The position numbers and the translations under genes were made by a program. This document shows positions 57,903-64,000 of a stretch of 64,000 nt of DNA, piece after piece. Position 1 is the stretch's first letter; each line of letters opens with the position of its first letter. The notes under the pieces are model-generated. The model searched no databases. It was not told where the DNA came from and worked only from the letters and a program-made list of their open reading frames with translations. Source of the DNA: Rotaria sordida (taxonomy: Eukaryota; Rotifera; Eurotatoria; Philodinida; Philodinidae); assembly GCA_905250125.1 (NCBI GenBank), contig CAJNOL010000192.1, forward strand, positions 147,520 through 211,519, read 5' to 3'.

Positions 57903-60900
57903 TTACAGTTTTGATGACACACGTTGAATACTTTCTTCAATCTGAATAACATCATGATGCGTAGGTAGTAATGAATGACGATAAATCACAGCTGCTTTTT
58001 CAAGGTATGATAATGCTTGTAAATATGCACCTGTATTCTCGTAAACATAACCCATATTTTCAAATGTTGATGCTATTGATGGATGTTGAGGTGGAAGAGA
58101 TTTAGATTTGATTTTAAGAGATAAATTATAATGTTCAATAGCAAGTTCATGATGACCGAGACGTTCATAAACAGCACCAATATTATTATGTGATCCAGCT
58201 AAATCATGAGGGCTAGCAGAGGGATGTCTTTCACGTATATCTAAAGCTTTTAGAAAAGATTCCAGAGCTTCTGCATATTTCTTTTCTCTCTTATAAACAA
58301 CACCCATATTATTATAACAACCAGCTACTTTCGGATGATTTTTTCCATATGCTCGTCTCCAAATAATTAATGCTTTATTAAATGCTTCAAGTGCTTTTTC
58401 CTGATCACCTTTCTGTTGATAAACAATTCCAATACAATTATAACTTTGTGCAATATTTGGATCATTTTGTTTCATTATTTTTAATTTTATTTCTAATGAT
58501 TTATATAAACATTCAAGACTTGTATCATAATCACCTCTTGCTTCAGCTATTCGACCTAAATAATGATACGAATGACTTTTACATACTTGATCATGTGTTG
58601 AATCATTAATTAAACGTTGATAACATTTTTCAGCTTCATCTAATTTTCCTGTTCGTTTTAATGCATGACCAAATGAAAGAAGATTTATATTATTTTCATC
58701 ATATTGATGTTTAATATAATCAAATATTGATTTGAAATGATAATCATCATCACTACATAATGTTAAATGCATTATATAAATTTCATTTTTTTCTTGAACT
58801 ATATTATCAACACGAAATATACTTCCTAATGAAAATAAAATTTCTTGTTCATTCGTTGTTTGACTATGAATAGTTATATTAGCATATGGTTTTATTTTCA
58901 TTAAATGAGGATCAATATCAATTTTAAATAAAATTTTTTTCAACTTATTATTATCATATTCATAATTATTAAAATAATCAAGTGCATCATTACGATAAAT
59001 ATATGTAGAAAAAAATGTATTTATTGATATATATTTTCCAATAGAATCTTTATATAAATCGAATTCATCATTAGATATTAGATAACTACGATAGACACGA
59101 TTTATTGATGATGATTGATCATTTTTTAATTGTCGAATAAGATCATGAGTAAAAAATTGTAATAAATAAAGTAAATCAATATTTATTGTATTTAATGATT
59201 TATTTAATAATTCATATAAAAATGAATCAAATGTATACCACCATAATGCATTTGATGATAAATAATTATGTTCAAATTCATGTAAAATTTTTAATTGATT
59301 CAAATTATCGTGATATACTGTTTTACATAAATCTATTAATTCTTTTTTATTTTCAATTATTTGTTCATTTGTTAATTTCATATGTTGTAAAAAATGAATT
59401 AATAATTGAGAATGAAGAAATTCAGTATTTGTATTTGACATTAAACGATCTATTGATTGATTTGGATCGAATATATTTATTTTTAAAGGTTCTTCTAATT
59501 TTTTTTGTTTTACATGATCAAGTTTTATTTGAACAATTAATTCATCAAGATCAGATTTCATAGATTTGATCTAAATACAATATTATAATAGATTTTAATA
59601 TCTCTATGAAGATAATAATCGATGTGAAATTTTCAAGTAATTATATGTAGAATTTGATTCATTAGACAATTTATACTATTATTCATTTCAATATATAATG
59701 TACTTCACTGTTTTTTTTAAATAACTTTTAATAGGAACATCATAAAGACCTGCGGTTTTTACTCTTCAAGATAGAAGACCCGCGGACATCGAAAATTGAT
59801 TCTTCAACAATTGACTAATTCTATGAATTCTTAGTGGAGATTTTCGAAAACAATAATCTGAAGCTATTTCCTTTCGATCTACACATGACTCACATTTCTA
59901 GGTTGTTCTGCTTGAGAGTTATAAGACTTTTCCTAAGATCCCCAATTTCAGTTTCACCGTGTTGAGTCGAATGGTGACATCTGCTTTTAGATTCCAACTG
60001 ATCTGACACTGTTATCTCAATATTTCAGAAATGTCGATTCCTTCGTTATATATAAAGACTGACGGTACAATTCAAGAAACATTGAGATAACAGACTTAGA
60101 TCATTGTGAACTCAATAATAAATATTATTATTAGACTGAGCACGATGAATTATCCCTGTCGAACCACTTTTTCCAGTGATCACAAGTCAATTGACTGAAA
60201 CCGAGGGTCTTAGAAAAAGTCTTATAACTCCCGAGTAGAACAACCTAGGAATGTTGGCCTTGTGTAGATTGAAAGAAAAATAGTTCTAGCATATCATTTT
60301 CGAAAATCTCCACCAACAACTCACCTAATTGATCAATTGTTGACTAATCAAATTTCGATGGCCACAGATCTGCTATCTTGAATGATGAAAACCCCAGATG
60401 TCTATAATGTTCCTATCAAAATTTATTGAAAAAACACTGAAGTACATTATATATTTGAAATGGATAGTAGCATGTTTAAGTATTAATTATATTCATAGAT
60501 TGAATTCAAAAAATAAGAAATATATTTCATATAATTTTAAAGTATATTTTTTTATTTTAATATGTTTATGATAAACGAGCGATTGCCGATTCTAAGTTCT
60601 TCATTGCAATTAATTAAAAAAGAAAAACAAAGTCATGACCTTCTATGATCAACTCAATTATGAATCACAATCTGGTTATTTTTAATGAGATGTATCTGTA
60701 GTTAAACTATTGAGTTAAATTATTCTCGAAAGATACAAACTTCATTTTTTTTTCAAGTACAAGATACGTTTAATATGTTATACTTTAACGTAAGTTAGTC
60801 GTATTTGCTTTTCAATAAAATGTTTACAATGTGATGATGAAATAAAGGTAAACAAGCGTTATCTTGTATGAAACAAAATCGATTCGTTTCTTGCAATTGT

Positions 60901-61291
60901 TACATATATATAAAGAAGTGATGAAATTAATTCTAACCTTTTTATATTGATCAATCGATTTATAATTTTGATTATTTTCTGTTGAATGAATATAAATTGA
61001 TATAATTTGTCGAAGTTCACATATACGTGGAATAATTTGGAAAGCATGTTTTTCATTGACAAGAAATACAATTCGATCATCTTTAGATAAAGATCGAATA
61101 TATTGTTCACATGTATCAATATTATGAAAAATTTTTAAATTATTTATAATTGAACGAATTTGCTGCTGTATATCAATATTATCATGTACATTATTTGTTG
61201 ACAAATCAAGCCAAATTAAACCAAATATTTCAAAATTTTCACCAGTTGTTGATGCTAATGATGATCTATTTGAAGATTCATTTATTTCCAT
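57903..61291 (-). CDS. ADP-ribosyltransferase with tetratricopeptide repeats (bdelloid-type ART-TPR protein)
   Basis: Two exons, 61291-60938 and 59570-57903, joined in phase 0; 673 residues. Residues 1-118 form an N-terminal module (FGLIWLDLS, IRSIINNLKIF, CEQYIRSLSKDDRIVFLV, RICELRQIISIYI) that I associate with bdelloid proteins of this type. Residues about 225-370 are an arginine-specific-type ART fold with an R-S-E arrangement: Arg near 279 (VYRSYLI), Ser near 306 in FFSTY where STS is usual, and EQE at 359-361 with the likely catalytic Glu last (NEQEILFSLGS). About six kinesin-light-chain-like TPRs follow (416 to the end), for example CIGIVYQQKGDQEKALEAFN. It presumably ADP-ribosylates a protein recruited by the TPRs; the target is unknown. 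No signal peptide. The 1367-bp intron carries an inverted-repeat element. Confidence 0.87.
59670..60470. mobile_element. Large inverted-repeat element in the ART-TPR intron
   Basis: Arms of roughly 350-400 bp pair across the element. The left outer end TATATAATGTACTTCACTG matches the right end read in reverse; further in, TAATAGGAACATCATAAAGA then CCTGCGGTTTT, then GAGATTTTCGAAAA, CTAGGTTGTTCTGCTTGAGA, and ACTGTTATCTCAATATTTC near 60010 have right-arm partners. The loop is near 60060. No transposase frame. Shares the AGACCTGCGGTTTT core with the element at 9.1-9.7 kb. Confidence 0.8.
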
Positions 61292-64000
61292 TTTCCTAGA
61301 AATATATTAATCAAAAACAAAAAAAAACATACAGTTTGTCGCCCATTTCTGTTTCTACTTTCGTTTACGTTTTATCATAACTGTTTGTATGTGTGTGCAA
61401 TTACCGAAACGAAAGACAAGCGTAAAATTAAGTAAGAAAATAGAAATATATATATATATTTCTTTTATATAACAGAACGACAAAAAAAAATAATATTTAC
61501 GTATTTGTGTCATCCTACGGGATTTTTCTTTTTAGTAAATATCAAAGGTAATAAGTTTTGTCATATGTTTTGATTTTTATAATTGATATGTACTTATTCA
61601 AAACAATAAACAAACAAAAACTTAAAATATCTATTCAGTTTTTCTCTCGAAAGTAAACCGTTGTTTACTTAGAAATTTCAGATGTTTTAGAGATACTTTA
61701 TATGTTTATAAAACTATTACAATTGAAGATCTGTGCTTTACTCAGCGCAGAGGACAAAGGAACCGTGGGTCTTTCAAGGTTGAGTTGACCCTTCTCTAGA
61801 AGTTCGTAATTATTACTCTAAGTTAGGTGAATTTGTGAACATGAGTTCAGTTTTATTAAATAACACTAACTTTGTAAAAGGTAGGATAAGAAAGTAAAGA
61901 GAACACATACAGAAAAGAGAAGAACATATATATATATGATAAGAACAATAAGGAATACTACTAGTATATTTGACAGAAAAGGACAAATCCATATATGCAT
62001 AAGATATACACATATACGAGAACAGAGAAAAACCAACACATGATATATTATAGTTTGTAGGGAAGAAAATAATATCCAATGTATTCACATATATTGGGAA
62101 AATCTTAAACAATTGTACTATGTACAATGTGTCGTTACTTCGAAAAAAATAGTTTCTCATGTTCCGAAAGAGAAAATATGGATAAAGCAGTAATAAGAAT
62201 GTTTAAATTTCAATTAGATAAAATGCTCAAAGTAAAACCAATGTATCATTCGAATTTTTAATTAATAAACTAATAATATTTTCTGCATAAATATGAATAC
62301 TTCTGTACAGATTAAAGTATAATCATTAGCATATACATTTAAGACAATTTTAAAGTAGTGATGTTAATACTTTAATATCATATAGAAAGCTGGAAGAAAC
62401 TTTCCCTCTCTATACGCATCAACAGTAAAAATAATCGTCTATATTTGTAGAATACTTCACCATTCTTCAACTAATATCATACCCATATGATAACTACCGA
62501 GAAACTACCAAAGGTTTTTTTTGAAAATGTTGTATCATGATATATTGTATTAAAATGGGTGAATAATATTGAAGTCTGTTAAAACTGTCAACATTGATCT
62601 GATAATATTAATGCGTCTAAGTCGTCTGGACTAGTCATTGCAGAGTCCAAATAGATCCAACTTATGAAATAAATTTTTATTGTAGATAGCACTGAAAAAC
62701 ATTTCATTAATAAAATGTATTCTGAAACGGTTTTCTTCTCGACTAATTTGAATTCTTTTAAATAAATGATTTAATTTTGAGTAGACAACACGCTCTGTAA
62801 TCATTTATAGCTGGAACCGAAAGTCGTAAGCATTACCACCGGTTCTTATGAGTATCATGGTATATCGGTAGTAGGGTGAACAAACGTGTGACATGGGAAG
62901 TAATAAGATTTCGATAAAAGCTGTTTGTTGTGATATTTGACGATAACATTAATGCTTGCGTCAAAAAAATAAAGATGGATGGATATTTTATGAATCACTA
63001 TTGTTTAGAAACAAGATGGAGACGTTTGGTGTTCATCGTTGGAATGAGAAAAAAAGATGTATTGGATCATACATCACAATCTTTTGTTGATCTTGTTGTC
63101 TTCAGATGTTCAATCAATTTTTTTGAAAGAAAACCTGCTTCACAAAGTGTTTACAGTGAATTTTCAATTAACAATGATATATTCGAACCATCAATAAAAG
63201 ATTTATAAAATTGTATAAAACTCAGATGTTTAAATTTAATCATTCAGGAGTTACAGATGTTCTACTCGAAACTCTAAGTCACTTTTTTGAACAATTCCTG
63301 TTGAAAAAAATCATTGTTCACTTTTCCTTTTTAATGAACAAAAAAAACATTTTTCCAGCACTTTTTTTTTACAGAAATTCAAAGCATATTAAAATACGTA
63401 AAATATACAATTCAATAGATCTTTATCTCTTCTTGTCGAAGGTGAAAACCAAAAGCTTTAATCTTGTTTCTATACAATAGTTATTAAATATTCATTCATT
63501 GTTTTCTCTTCGAAACAAATAATCTGATCTGTAAACATCTGTATAAAGATACAAAATTTAATGCAAAGATTGGTCATTTTGTCTGAAATTTTCTTTATTT
63601 CGAAATATTCTAAGCAAATAATTCAAACTTTTCATTCAAAATCAATGGATCTGAATCAACAGGGAAATGATTTTGTCTCTTATTATCGCAGTCATTAATG
63701 AAAATCAACTATGAAAATAATCTCAATCATTTGCTCATGATCTCTTATCTCGAATCTATTCATGAGCACAAGTCCATCTTTTATAATATTCATGAATAAA
63801 ACAAAAAATAAAAACATTTTATTATAATAATAAAAACTTATTTCTTTGTATTTTTCTTCTTCTAATCAATCCAACTGGTTAAACAAATCAACATCTTTCA
63901 TTAAAAAAACAAATCTATTGATATAACATTCTAATCTCATCTAGAATATCTATAAAAAAAAAAAAGAAAACAAGAACTGATCCTAATTCCATTTAGTCAA
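61292..64000. other. Right flank, no convincing gene
   Basis: AT-rich. Two adjacent plus-strand frames at 62930-63480 and a minus-strand frame at 61813-62160 have no family resemblance, no coding-like codon bias and no splice partners. The first few hundred bases should hold the promoter of the ART-TPR gene. No inverted-repeat element was clearly delimited. Confidence 0.5.

Noticed and set aside
58382-59563. Plus-strand frames opposite the ART-TPR gene
   Set aside because: Shadow frames of a clearly supported minus-strand coding exon.
62930-63480. Two adjacent plus-strand frames at the right end
   Set aside because: No similarity to any family I know, no convincing splice sites, composition like non-coding DNA here.

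Overview
This is an AT-rich nuclear DNA window from a small-genome animal, most likely a bdelloid rotifer of the Rotaria/Adineta type. Genes are split by many very short GT-AG introns, mostly about 45-90 bp, with pyrimidine-rich acceptors, and codons end mainly in A or T. Clear metazoan orthologues are present (GUCD1, a Tctex1-domain light chain, calcineurin A, ULK4, EVI5, an FHL-type LIM protein, protein 4.1). Two genes resemble families I associate with bdelloids: an ADP-ribosyltransferase/TPR protein and an intronless rhodopsin-like receptor. No bacterial-type operon, rRNA or functional tRNA gene was seen. I rebuilt gene models by hand from splice sites. In every multi-exon model the reading phase closes across each intron.

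Layout, left to right. 1-7.2 kb: repeats, then GUCD1 (minus) head-to-head with a Tctex1-domain gene (plus), then a two-exon gene for a small secreted eight-cysteine peptide (3758-4054). 7.2-11.7 kb: calcineurin A (minus), whose long fifth intron carries an inverted-repeat element. 11.7-16.9 kb: non-coding, with a 1.4 kb hAT-like non-autonomous transposon bounded by an 8-bp duplication. 16.9-25.9 kb: ULK4, 25 exons, with an antisense ORF inside one intron and a nested pair of transposons in another. 26.9-30.5 kb: a membrane alpha/beta hydrolase. 31.7-36.3 kb: EVI5 RabGAP, 17 exons, with an unexplained mini-gene or alternative exon pair in its longest intron. 36.5-39.8 kb: FHL-type LIM protein (minus), convergent with EVI5. 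41.7-42.6 kb: receptor. 47.3-47.7 kb: small secreted precursor (minus). 48.7-56.2 kb: protein 4.1, 18 exons. 57.9-61.3 kb: ADP-ribosyltransferase/TPR protein (minus). 61.3-64 kb: no convincing gene.

The conserved genes are unrelated housekeeping, cytoskeletal and signalling genes and form no pathway. The striking large-scale feature is the number of inverted-repeat (MITE-like) elements, at least twelve. Most long introns, as opposed to the usual tiny ones, contain such an element or another insertion. The most novel coding candidates are the eight-cysteine secreted peptide, the mini-gene in EVI5, the antisense gene in ULK4 and the possible neuropeptide precursor.
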